Source: Clostridia bacterium (GTDB lineage: Bacteria > Bacillota > Clostridia > TANB77 > CAG-508). From it: 59,233 nucleotides of DNA. The stretch is from the NCBI GenBank assembly GCA_022793905.1, contig JAAWDU010000016.1, positions 1 to 59,233 of the forward strand. The letters run 5' to 3'. Shown one piece after another: positions 1 to 9,833 of this stretch. The translations under genes were made by a program, and so were the position numbers. Under the pieces are notes generated by a model, which was given only the letters and a program-made list of their open reading frames with translations, had not been told where the DNA came from and did no database searches. Within the stretch, counting starts at the first letter, position 1, and the number at the start of each line of letters is the position of its first letter.

Positions 1-3000
1 GAGGTTTATTAAGTCCTGTAATTTTATATCCATTTCCATCTAAAGTACCTCTAAATATAGTATTAATAACAGCATTTCCTGTTGTTTTTAAGTAAGATGC
101 ATCATAGTTTTGTGTTAAAGTAACTGTTTGAGTTGGATCTGTCTCTATTTCTGAAATTAGTGTCTCTATACTCTTATTGTTTGCCATTCCATCTATCATT
201 TCACCATATGTTACTTTTAGTTTACTTTGTTTTTTACCATTTTGGTATTGAATAACATTGTCATAGTTTAAAATAAAATTTAATTTATTATCTACTATTT
301 CGCAATCTTCTACTTCTGCATAAAATGTAGGCATCGCTTTTGTTTTTACTTTTACTATATAATTTTTCAAATTATTTTTATCTGCTATTTCTGTTTCTGA
401 TATACTGGTTACTTCTTTTTCACTTCCAGCCTTATATACACTAATTCCTATTATATCTTTTACTTCGAATAAACGCTTTGTACTCACATTTATTATTTCT
501 GTAAGTAAATTTTGGTTCTTATATTCATTATGCCCTGTAGTAATTTGGTTAGAATCTAGGTCATAATCTGCAAGTATCTTTATTTCATATTCTTCACCAA
601 TTCCTTTTGGGAAAGTAATTCCATTTGAATTACGGCTAAATGTTTCTTCTTTTACTTTGTCTTTGTTTTCATCTAATATTATAATTTTTCCACCAGTTAT
701 AGTTTCTTCTGTGTCGTTTACTGAAAATGATACATGAATGTTTTTGCTTTCTTCATCTTCTTCATAACCAAAGTCTGTAATTGTTGGTCTTAATTTTAAA
801 ACTCCAACTCTTGTTACATTGTTTTGATTTACTTCTAACTCTTTTGTGTTACTTAAAATTAGTTTTTTAATAGTAACTGTTTTTGGTCCTGGTGTAGATA
901 TTACTGGTATTTTAGTTTTATAATTATTTTCTGTCTTTTCTAACTCACACTCTTTTTCATATTCTTTTCCCGTATCATCCGTTATATTAATAATAGCTTT
1001 TACTGGGTAGAATTTTGTTTTGTTAGTACTATCAAAGCTTATTGTTGCTTCTTCTCCTCTTTCAAAATAAACTGTTTGTTTATCTCCTCTATACGTTTTT
1101 AGATTACTAATACTTAATTCATAATCTGCAATTAATTGTATTGGTCTTTCTCTAAATACTTCATCTTGTACATAATATTCATTTGTTTCTTCTTCAATCT
1201 TTTTATCATCTCTTGCATAAGTCATTTTTGAAACTAATGTATATTCTGTATCTAACTCTACATTTTCAATTGTAAAAGTAATATGTTCTGCATCAAATTC
1301 TTTGGTTGCAACAACTTCTTTAGTACTATTTTTTACAAGATCTGCTGAACCACTAATAAATGCTTTATCTGGATCTACTATTCTAGCTGTTAAAGTAACA
1401 CTTTGCCCTATTATATCATCTGTTTGTAAAAATGCTTCACTTGTTGGTTTATCTCTTAATACATCTACTTCTAAATGATTATCCACTTGTGCTCTAATAT
1501 TGCCTTCAAATATAAACTCAGTTGTATGTAAGTCCACTATTCCCGCTTCTTTTCCCGATGGTAATGTCACAGAATATGTTACATTTTCATCATTGTCTTC
1601 ATGTCTTGTTGCAATACATTGTAAATTATTTACTATAATATGTGTTATTTCCTTATCTTCTTTGTTTGTTTCTATTTTGTAATTTAAAGTTATGTTTTCA
1701 TCTTTTTCTACATGTTCTTTAGATGCTTCTACATTTTCTATTTGAACAACTGGGCTTGCTTCTATTTCTTCTTCTAATAATAAAACATCAGCAATTACAT
1801 TCTTTCCATCTAAACTATAGCTTGCAAATATTTCTACTTTGTAATTATCTACCATATTTATTTTGCTTATATCAAAAAGTGTATTAATATAATATGCATT
1901 TACTATTTCCTCATCGCTTTCTTCTTTTACAATATTACTTTCTATTAGTCTATCTGTTAAGTTTACATTTGCTAATTCACTTTCTATACCATTTTTTTCT
2001 GCATATAGTTTAATAACAAATTTTGATATTGAATTATCAGTATCTTTTATATAAATATTTGAGTTTAATTTATTATTTTCCTTATCTTCATTTGCTCTAA
2101 ATCTTACAATATTTGGACTGTTTTTTATAACTTTAATTTCTATTTCTTTGTTTCCCTCTAAATTGCTTACATCAATTACTTTTCCATTACTTAAAATAAC
2201 TGATTCTATTTTTATTATATTTTCTCCTATTGTATCAAATCCATCTACAATTGCTGTATAAGTATTTTCTTCTTGTGCTAGTTCATATGTTTTTCCATTA
2301 ATAACTGCCTCTTTTGGTATACATGTTGTTTTATTAGTACTATTAAATTTTAAAGTAATATATTCACCTATACCAAATTTTATGCTTTCCTCTGCTTGTC
2401 CTTCTTTATATTTATATGTTTTGATATCAGATAACTTAAATTCATAGTCTACTACTAAACATATATCCTCTATCTCAGTTTGACTTCCTTGATTATCTTT
2501 TTCATTTTCTAATGTATCTGTATCTAAGTTATATATTATACACATAACAACTTGATAGTTTTTGTTTTCTTCAACTTTTACATTTATAGTATTAGAGCCA
2601 GCTGTAAGTTCTCCTGCCTTTATACAGTTTTCACCACTTAAACCTTCTACATTTTCTGTATTATCCTGTTTATCTATAATTCTATATGTACCTGATGTAA
2701 AGGCTTTATCTTCATCTTTTATATCAAAAGAAAGATTTAATTCTGATTTTTCTATATCCTCTGATTGTCTCCAATTTATGACTTCTGGCATACTTTTTAG
2801 TACATCTACTTTTACAAAAGAATCTACTTTTACTGTTCTTCCATTAGTTAATGTAGCTTTTTCAAATTTATATTCTTTTACCCCACTTGTGTTTCCTACA
2901 TTCACTTTAATTTCATATAAATTTTGGTTTGCTTCATTTCTAAGTAATTCATATTCTCTTCCATTCATTGTAATACTTTTAATAATTGCTTCATAATTTG

Positions 3001-4141
3001 CTTCTGCATCAAAACTTAATGTAATTTCTTCATTTTTTTCTGGATAAAAATTACTTACATTAATTTGACTCATAATTACTTCATAGTCTAATCTATTTTC
3101 TATTTTTTTAATTAAAAAGCTTAAATCTGTTACTGTAATCTTTCCATCATTATTCATATCTGCATTTTGTAATACAATTTCTGCTTCTTCTTCACTTTTT
3201 CCTTCTTCTAATGATTTTATATGTACTAAATGTGATACTAATAAATTAACATCTGCATAATTTACTGCTCCATCTCCATTTAATTCTCCCTTTTGAGAAA
3301 AATATTTAACTGCACCATATACAGTTCCTACAAACTGTATCATCAAAATACTTGCTAGTATTATAATAATTATCATTTTTTGTTTTTTACTTTTAAAAAT
3401 TTTTCTTCCAAAATGTACTGCATTTACTGATAATACTACCTCTACTGCTAATACTATAAATAGAAGCATATAATTTTTTCCTGTTTGTGGCAACCTTCCT
3501 GGCATTGTGTTTTCATCTTGTGGTTTATTGTCTTCTTGATTGTTATCACCTGGATTATTATCTTCTTGATTATCTCCTCCCAGATTATTGTTTTCTTGAT
3601 TATTATCCTCTGAATTGTTATCTTCTGGGTTGTTTCCTCCTGGTTCTTGTTCTTCTATAATATCTACTTTTAATTCTGTCTTATTTCCATCTTTAACTAT
3701 TATATCTTCTTTACCTTCAGAAAGTTCTATATCTGTAACTTTAAAATTCGTTATATCTGCTTTTATTTCTTCTTTTACTTTCAAAGAAATTTCTACAATA
3801 TCTTCTTTTGAAGTAGTTCCTGCCTTTTTATATATTGCAAATTCATTTGTATTCTGATTATATTGTAATCCTTCCCAGCCATTAACTGCTTTAAAGTCTA
3901 TTTCTTTTATTTCCTCAAAAATATCTTTGTCATATTCTAACTTTGCTTTTACTACATTTATACTTTTTTTAACTTCTTGCATATTATCAAATTTCAAAGT
4001 AAATACAGCTGTATCATCTGCATGTAACTTGTGTGATGTACTACTTAATGCTAATTCCACATTTGTAGCTGAATATGAAATTGTACTTATTAAAGTTAAA
4101 AATATAATCATCATTATTATAATATTGATTGCTTTTCTCAT
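1..4141 (-). CDS. Cohesin/LPQTG/dockerin surface protein, 3' end off the window
   Basis: An open frame runs unbroken from an ATG at 4141 to the left edge (about 1,380 codons); the ORF track omits it because it has no stop in the window. In order I see a signal peptide (residues 1-24), a cohesin-like beta domain (about 25-150), an Asn/Asp/Pro/Glu-rich linker with QEDNN-type repeats, an LPQTG sortase motif followed by a hydrophobic stretch and a Lys/Arg cluster, then a second hydrophobic segment, a dockerin-type pair of calcium loops (GELNGDGAVNYADVN and ADMNNDGKITVTDLS), and many repeated beta-sandwich modules. At the left edge there is a GLUG-like GTLDGNGYKITGLN. Such proteins act at the cell surface, probably in protein-protein assembly. 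No zero-frame CGG codon occurs, so no frameshift is needed. The RBS is AGGAG, 10 nt before the ATG. The exact partner or ligand is unknown. Confidence 0.85.
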   Translation of the reverse strand, partial: MRKAINIIIMMIIFLTLISTISYSATNVELALSSTSHKLHADDTAVFTLKFDNMQEVKKSINVVKAKLEYDKDIFEEIKEIDFKAVNGWEGLQYNQNTNEFAIYKKAGTTSKEDIVEISLKVKEEIKADITNFKVTDIELSEGKEDIIVKDGNKTELKVDIIEEQEPGGNNPEDNNSEDNNQENNNLGGDNQEDNNPGDNNQEDNKPQDENTMPGRLPQTGKNYMLLFIVLAVEVVLSVNAVHFGRKIFKSKKQKMIIIIILASILMIQFVGTVYGAVKYFSQKGELNGDGAVNYADVNLLVSHLVHIKSLEEGKSEEEAEIVLQNADMNNDGKITVTDLSFLIKKIENRLDYEVIMSQINVSNFYPEKNEEITLSFDAEANYEAIIKSITMNGREYELLRNEANQNLYEIKVNVGNTSGVKEYKFEKATLTNGRTVKVDSFVKVDVLKSMPEVINWRQSEDIEKSELNLSFDIKDEDKAFTSGTYRIIDKQDNTENVEGLSGENCIKAGELTAGSNTINVKVEENKNYQVVMCIIYNLDTDTLENEKDNQGSQTEIEDICLVVDYEFKLSDIKTYKYKEGQAEESIKFGIGEYITLKFNSTNKTTCIPKEAVINGKTYELAQEENTYTAIVDGFDTIGENIIKIESVILSNGKVIDVSNLEGNKEIEIKVIKNSPNIVRFRANEDKENNKLNSNIYIKDTDNSISKFVIKLYAEKNGIESELANVNLTDRLIESNIVKEESDEEIVNAYYINTLFDISKINMVDNYKVEIFASYSLDGKNVIADVLLLEEEIEASPVVQIENVEASKEHVEKDENITLNYKIETNKEDKEITHIIVNNLQCIATRHEDNDENVTYSVTLPSGKEAGIVDLHTTEFIFEGNIRAQVDNHLEVDVLRDKPTSEAFLQTDDIIGQSVTLTARIVDPDKAFISGSADLVKNSTKEVVATKEFDAEHITFTIENVELDTEYTLVSKMTYARDDKKIEEETNEYYVQDEVFRERPIQLIADYELSISNLKTYRGDKQTVYFERGEEATISFDSTNKTKFYPVKAIINITDDTGKEYEKECELEKTENNYKTKIPVISTPGPKTVTIKKLILSNTKELEVNQNNVTRVGVLKLRPTITDFGYEEDEESKNIHVSFSVNDTEETITGGKIIILDENKDKVKEETFSRNSNGITFPKGIGEEYEIKILADYDLDSNQITTGHNEYKNQNLLTEIINVSTKRLFEVKDIIGISVYKAGSEKEVTSISETEIADKNNLKNYIVKVKTKAMPTFYAEVEDCEIVDNKLNFILNYDNVIQYQNGKKQSKLKVTYGEMIDGMANNKSIETLISEIETDPTQTVTLTQNYDASYLKTTGNAVINTIFRGTLDGNGYKITGLNKP

Positions 4142-4191
4142 ATTATCATTTCTCCTATTTGGTTTTTATTAATGTCTAATAATTCTCTTTA

Positions 4192-4220
4192 ATTATAGCA
4201 TTTAAAACTCATTTTTTCAA
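4192..4220 (-). promoter_or_regulatory. Promoter of the cohesin/LPQTG gene
   Basis: On the minus strand there is TTGAAA, a 17-bp spacer, then TATAAT, about 50 bp before the ATG at 4141. It matches a housekeeping sigma-70 (SigA) type promoter. Confidence 0.55.
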
Positions 4221-4384
4221 TTGCATACCTTTTATTCTAAATAAGCTTTATTCTTTAAAGCATTGATGTTTCTAGCCTTTTTAATTTTATTACATTTATA
4301 TTAATTTTTGTTGAAATTTGTAACATTATATACATTTACACTATAATGCTTATTTCCCTAATACTTTTGACTATTTGTTCATAA

Positions 4385-4419
4385 TAACTGCAATAAGCTG
4401 ATACGTACATGGTGTCCCC
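4385..4419 (+). repeat. 35-bp direct repeat, left copy
   Basis: A 35-bp sequence beginning TAACTGCAATAAGCTGATAC is identical to 7323-7357, in the same orientation. The left copy is extended by an inverted repeat: ACTGCAATAA (4387-4396) pairs with TTATTGCAGT (4425-4434). The two copies bracket the restriction-modification gene. They could be recombinase attachment sites or element ends; no transposase or integrase is visible in between. Confidence 0.85.
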
Positions 4420-4474
4420 TCCATTTATTGCAGTAATAGTTTTAAAAAATCTAAATATAACTTTCCTACTAAAA

Positions 4475-4506
4475 AAAAAATTGACTTGCTTTTTTTGCAA
4501 ATCAAT
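4475..4506 (-). terminator. Terminator of the restriction-modification gene
   Basis: On the minus strand ATTGATTTGC and GCAAGTCAAT form a hairpin followed by a run of nine T. It lies about 50 bp after the stop at 4557. Confidence 0.7.
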
Positions 4507-4556
4507 CTATTTATTATTTAATTTTACTATTTTTATTATCACCTTATAATTTTTTA

Positions 4557-7133
4557 TTATATATTTAATTCTTTATATAGAAATGCCATTTTTTCTATTA
4601 AATCCTTTCTAATTTCACTTTGCTTATCTAATATATTATTATTCTTATTAGATAGTATTCTTAATAATTCTTTCTGCTGTTTTCTATTTATCTTCGGAAC
4701 AAGAATCTTTTCTAAGTATGTGTCTGAAAAATTATCTCTTACAGAACCTGTAGATAATATCTTAATATATTTATTATATATTGGAGTTTTAAATAGAGTT
4801 ACTAGTAATTGTTCATCAAAATTATCCACAGAAAAATTATAATAAGCTCCACTAGTTAAACAATTATCAAATTCTTCTGGTACTACTGAAAAACTGCCTA
4901 TACTTGCTCTATATGGATTATAAACAATAGTTCCCTTATTCACAATCATTTTTTTCTGTGATTCTTGAGATAACTCATCACCTGTTTTGTACTCTGAAAA
5001 TTCAAGTAAATTATAATAATTATTTTTATTTACAGAACATACAATAAATTCCTTATCCAAGTCTTCTTCCGTTAGTAACTTTAGTTTATTGTTATACCAT
5101 TTTACGTTATACTTACTCAATGGAATGAAATCATCAAAATCCTCTCCTATATTTTTCCAAAACAAGTAATAAGATGGATCTAATCTATTTTCAATATTTC
5201 TAATATTTTTCCTCATAAAATCAGAAAGATTTTGTTTTCCCCTTATATTCTTTGAATCTATTTCATAATTTTTTAGTGAATTATTTATTATATTAATCTT
5301 TTGGTTTTCTATATCAGTAGCTCTAAACTTTTCTAAAATAATATCCAGATCTGTTTTTTCACCATTTTTTACAAAAATTCTTCCATTTGGTTCAAACCCA
5401 ACATTTTCAACTGAAGCTAAGAATATATCATAATCTAAATCGTCACATTTCTTTATTTTATCAATATTTTTCTCAGCTGTATTTGAAATATTGGTTATTT
5501 TATCAATTTTATTTTTTAGATCTGTTTCATATTTTTCTAAATATAATATTACTGTATTTATAGTATCTACTCCACTTTGTACAAATGTATGTGTAGGTAA
5601 TTCTATGATAGCTTTAATCTTAGCATTTTTAAGTATATATTCTCTCGTTTTAATTGAATCATCATTTGATAATATTCCTTCTGGTAGCACTATTAACATT
5701 CTTCCACCTGGTCTTAATAAATTAAGACCTCTTTCTAAAAATAATGTTTGTGCATCAACACTATTTTTTCCCTCTGCAAGAGAATACCTTTTTAAAATTT
5801 GTGGATCTTTTTCCTTAATAAATGGTGGATTTGCTAATATTAAAGTACACCCACTATTCTCATCATTTTCAACATATTCTAATAAAGGATATTTAGTATT
5901 TTGCCAATCTACATTTGCTAATTCATTTCCTCTAACAATTTTTTTTCCATCTCCTCATAACATCATATTCATCTTATCTACTCTTACTGCTCTAGGTTCA
6001 GCATCTATTCCAAATATCTGGTCTTTCTTTAAATTTTCTTCGAACTTTTCCTTTGTAGTTCCTATAGATTTAAAAGTAGTTTCTGGTAATGTATTTAATA
6101 TTTCTTTCATTTTATCAAATGACTTTATTAAAAATCCTCCACTTCCACAAGCAAAATCTATTATTGTATCATTTATATCAACATCCGCTAATTCAACCAT
6201 AAAATCAACAATTTTTCTTGGTGTAAAAAATTGTCCTAACCCTTTTCCTCTTAATTGTGATGGCAAGAACTCTTCAAATGCTCTTCCTTTTATATCCATT
6301 TTATCATCTTTGGCATAAAAATCTCTCAATTTTATTAACACTTTCTCTAAAGTCATTAAACTTACTTTTAATTCTGGTATTTCTTCAAACACATCATTAT
6401 AATAATATTTCATAGCAACTTTAAACCAGTCATTTATCAATTTCATTGGTTCTTGGGTTGGTACATCTTTAAATTTTTTTAGTTCAAAATAGTTCTCTTC
6501 TTTCTTATCATTTCTATATTGTTCATCTGCCATTTTTAAATATAATATTTTACTAAATTCATCGAAACAACTTGCAGGATCAAGCTTTTCATTATCTCTT
6601 ATGATGTTATGTATACTTCTAAAAAATCTTCTATAATCAGTTATTTTATCACTATTATTTTGATTATCTAAACATTCGTTTATAATATTTGTATCTATTT
6701 TTTCTTTAGAAACAGTATTAATTAATGGTTCATAATTCATTTTATGAAGTTTATCAATTGACATATTAATTATATTAGCTTTTTTATTACCTGCTAAATA
6801 TTCTCTAAGAATTATTTTTCTGCCATTAGTTATAATACTGTATCTAACTTCTTTAGCAAATGAATATGAATCTACTTGTCCTATATTATCTGTTACTGTT
6901 TCAGTAGGTTTCTTTGCTTCCACTACCATTACTGGTTCGTCATTTTTATAAACAATTAAATCTGCAAATTTTGTTATTTTTTTTCTTCCTTCTTGGTACT
7001 TCACTGTTTCTTTCCATTTTAAGTCATTATTTATATCATATCCTAATTCCTTTGTAAATAATTCTTGTAAAAATTTATTTTCTACATCAGCCTCTGTAAT
7101 TAATGCCTTAACATCATATTCTATTTTACACAT
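4557..7133 (-). pseudogene. Single-chain restriction-modification enzyme with in-frame TGA
   Basis: One continuous frame of 859 codons is interrupted only by a TGA at 5955-5957. The N-terminus (residues 1-150) carries a type I HsdR-like PD-(D/E)xK nuclease signature (FADLIVY...VVEAKK). The middle is an HsdM-type N6-adenine methyltransferase with motif I (DFACGSGGFLI) and motif IV (NPPF). The C-terminus (about 570-858) resembles an HsdS target recognition domain. This architecture is that of type IIG/BcgI-like enzymes, which cut and methylate with one polypeptide. The start at 7133 has AGGAGG 7 nt upstream. The TGA falls in the conserved MNMML-x-GDG segment; a TGG to TGA change (Trp) is the simplest origin. 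It has no zero-frame CGG. It is either nonsense-inactivated, read through, or imported from a UGA=Trp donor; other genes here end in TGA, so UGA is a normal stop in this genome. Confidence 0.75.
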
Positions 7134-7186
7134 TAGTTTTCCTCCTAATATTTCCATTATTAACGTTTTCATATATTACCATATTT

Positions 7187-7240
7187 CTTTATTGACTTTT
7201 ACAGTATATCAAACATTAGTTTTTTTTGCAATATTTTTTT
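7187..7240 (-). promoter_or_regulatory. Putative promoter of the restriction-modification gene
   Basis: On the minus strand there is TTGCAA, 17 bp, then TATACT, upstream of the RBS and the ATG at 7133. It is a reasonable SigA match in very AT-rich DNA, so chance is possible. Confidence 0.35.
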
Positions 7241-7259
7241 CATAATTTTTTTATAAATT

Positions 7260-9039
7260 TTATATTTTCTGTATTTCGCTTATTTCTAAGGTTTTATCAA
7301 ATATATATACCTCTATTTTTTCTAACTGCAATAAGCTGATACGTACATGGTGTCCCCCTTCTCCTGTTGGATTGTATAAAACAACCAATATTACGATTTC
7401 TGGGTCTTCTGTTGGAGCAAGCCCTAAAAATGATGTAATGTATTTATTAGTTTTTACTCCATCTTCTGATGTACCAGTTTTCCCTCCAACAGTATACCCT
7501 TCTACTTTTGCGCCTTTTCCTGTTCCTTCTGCTACAACAGACCCCATCATATCTCTTATTTTTCTTGCATTCTCTTCTGACATTGTTTGTGATTTTATAA
7601 TTGGTTCTATTTCCTTCCTTTCCCCTGTCTCAGAATCAATAGTTGCAGTTATAATTCTAGGAGTTACTAAATTTCCACCATTTGCAATACTAGCTACAGC
7701 TGTAACTAATTGAATAGGTGTCACTTCAAATCTTTGCCCAAATGAAATCGTAGCAAGCTCTACAGGTCCAACTTTTTCCTCTTTAAAGAATATACTTCCT
7801 GCTTCTCCGAGGAAGATCAATTCCTGTTCTAGCTAAAAGTCCAAACCTTTCCAAATATTGATAATATGTTTTAACACCTATCTTTTGTCCAAGTCCTATA
7901 AATACAGGATTACATGAATTCATCAAAGCATTTCTTAGACTCTGACCTCCATGTGGTCTATAATATCTCCAACATTTGATACGAGTCCCTGCAATATCTA
8001 TTGCACCTCCACAATTGAATTCTCCTTGTTTATCAGTTTCTGTAACTATTCCTTCTTCCATTGCAGCAGCTGTTGTAATAAGCTTAAATGTAGAACCTGG
8101 TTCATATGTATCGGCTATAGCTTTATTTCTCCACATTTTTTGCAAATTATTATTTCTATCAACAGCACTTATTGTACTCCAATTATTTAAAAGCTCTTCA
8201 TTATTTATCGTAAAAGGATCATTCAAGTTGTATTCTGGATATGAAGCTAAAGAAAGAATATTTCCCGTCTTAGGTTCCATTATTATAACTACTCCACCCT
8301 CTTCACATTCATTATCAATACATGCTTCTTCTAAATATTTTGTTACAATTGATTGTATATTTGCATCTATTGAAAGAACTATACTATCTCCATTTACTGC
8401 TTTTATATATTTTTCTTCTCCATTACCTATAACAGCACCTTTAGCATCTGTTTTCCTTTCAATTCTTCCCTTTTCTCCACTTAAAATTTCATCATACTTT
8501 GCCTCTACACCATCTAGCCCTTGATTGTCACTTCCTGTAAATCCAATTATATGTGAAGCCAAACTCGAATAAGGATAATACCTTTTTGTATCTTCATCTA
8601 TGTTTATTCCATAAACTATATTTTCATCTTGCATCCATTTTCTTAGTTCATCAGTTTTCTCTTTGTCTACTTTTTTAACTATGGTCTCTATTGAAGTTTT
8701 TCTTTTCACCCTTTTTAAAATTGTTTCATAATCTAAATCAAATATATCTGATAAAGCTTTTGCAACTTTCTCCTTATCATCATTTGAAATATTAGTTGGA
8801 TTAATCGTCACTGTTTCTACACTTGCACTCATTCCTAAAATTTCACCGTTTCTATCATAGATTGTACCTCTATTTGGATTTATTGTTCTATCCAATGTTT
8901 GCTGAACATATGCCATAGTTTCTAGTTCATCACCTTTAAAAAATTGAATATAAGCAATTCTTACAATTAAGCCCAAATAAACTAAAGTTATAATAAAAAG
9001 CATATTCCTCATTCTTCTTTTTCTTGTCAAATTTGACAT
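7260..9039 (-). CDS. SpoVD/PBP2-type penicillin-binding protein, 3' end replaced
   Basis: A class B PBP (DD-transpeptidase of septal or cortex peptidoglycan synthesis). It has an N-terminal membrane anchor, a dimerisation domain (RGTIYDRNG), and transpeptidase motifs: the serine in PGSTFK, NSCN, and KTGTSED. One +1 site at CGG 7807-7809 (CCT CGG A) joins ORFs 7783-9039 and 7260-7820 and restores the family motif GIDLPGEAG. With the shift the frame gives 592 aa. After PTGEGG the sequence changes to the 35-bp repeat and unrelated codons, so the final strand and helix of the domain (...AAPIL... in the paralogue at 35-37 kb) are lost. The protein is therefore probably impaired. The intact paralogue may cover the function. 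Confidence 0.85.
7323..7357 (+). repeat. 35-bp direct repeat, right copy, inside the pbp gene
   Basis: Identical to 4385-4419 but without the right half of the inverted repeat. It begins directly after the codons for PTGEG in the PBP gene and replaces the conserved end of that protein, so it marks the junction of an inserted segment. Confidence 0.85.
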
Positions 9040-9091
9040 TTATTTCACCTTACTTTCATTAAATTATATTTTGAATATGCTTAAAATATGA

Positions 9092-9122
9092 TAAAAGACG
9101 ACCTTTCAAAAGTCGTCTTTTT
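9092..9122 (-). terminator. Terminator after the CAP-domain gene
   Basis: A perfect stem AAAAGACGAC / GTCGTCTTTT with a 9-nt loop and a T tract, between the stop at 9145 and the PBP start at 9039. Confidence 0.8.
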
Positions 9123-9144
9123 GTAAATAGTTTTATTCTATACT

Positions 9145-9675
9145 TTATACCCCTAGGAAGATTTGCACAAATACCTTTCCATATATCTCACTATCTATTA
9201 CGCAAATTCCAGTGTATTCAAAGTCTTTCTCTTCAATATTTTCTCTATGAAGTTCTGAATTTATCCATGCTTCAACTGCTCTTTCTGGTGTTATGTTTCC
9301 AGCCAAATTTTCTCCAGCAATGCTGTATTCTACTCCATTTTCTTTTAGCATTTCAAATGGTGTTCCTAAGTTTTCTGATTTATGTGAGAAGTAATCATTT
9401 TCAACTATATCTTTTCCTTTTAGATATGCCATTTCTTGAAGTTTAGCAAAAGTTTTTAATTCATCTAGTCCTTTTTCTTCTCTATATTCATTTATTAGTT
9501 CTAGTGTTCTTTCTTCTTCTATTGTTAAAAGGCATTCTTCATTTAAAAATTCTTTCATATTATCACTTGCTCTTGTTTCTGCACTTAGTTTATATGTTGC
9601 AAGTGAAATACTTTCTACTAGGATAAAGCTTACGAAAATTATTAAAGCAATTTTTCTTTTCTTTAAAACTTTCAT
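9145..9675 (-). CDS. CAP-domain (SCP/PR-1 family) secreted protein
   Basis: A 176-aa protein with an N-terminal hydrophobic signal or anchor (residues 9-27) and a CAP domain: INEYREEKGL, YFSHKS, AGENLAG, AVEAWINSELHRENI and YTGICV are the expected family blocks. Bacterial members (YkwD type) are extracellular; their activity is not well defined. There are no CGG codons and the frame is intact. It sits alone between two terminators, downstream of the giant RCC1 gene. Confidence 0.85.
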   Translation of the reverse strand: MKVLKKRKIALIIFVSFILVESISLATYKLSAETRASDNMKEFLNEECLLTIEEERTLELINEYREEKGLDELKTFAKLQEMAYLKGKDIVENDYFSHKSENLGTPFEMLKENGVEYSIAGENLAGNITPERAVEAWINSELHRENIEEKDFEYTGICVIDSEIYGKVFVQIFLGV

Positions 9676-9806
9676 ATTTTTTTAATTCCTTTTCTATAAT
9701 CTAGTGTGTTTATCTTTCCCATTTACGGCTAGTTATATTCTATTCTCCTCACACCTTTTTTATTATACCATATTTTTACACTTATGTCAACTTTTTATGT
9801 GAAAAA

Positions 9807-9833
9807 AATGAGCGAATTATTCGCCCATTTTGT
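9807..9833 (-). terminator. Terminator of the giant RCC1/dockerin gene
   Basis: On the minus strand ATGGGCGAA, loop TAA, TTCGCTCAT, then a T run. The stop codon of the gene lies in the loop. Confidence 0.75.

Noticed and set aside
5945-5965. A +1 shift at the TGA of the RM gene
   Set aside because: Reading T|GAG GAG ATG gives an unrelated peptide and an early stop; the zero frame continues with GDGKKIVRGNE, so no shift is involved.
5491-6318. Plus-strand ORF of 275 aa over the RM gene, and other long plus-strand ORFs in 1-41 kb
   Set aside because: Low-complexity Phe/Ser/Leu/Ile-rich translations lying opposite well-supported genes, without RBS or family resemblance.
4557-7133. UGA as tryptophan genome-wide (code 4)
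   Set aside because: Several native genes end with TGA at the family-typical length (Sua5-type gene with ATGA overlap, comEC, the MTA/SAH deaminase), so UGA is a stop here; the RM gene's TGA is a local matter.
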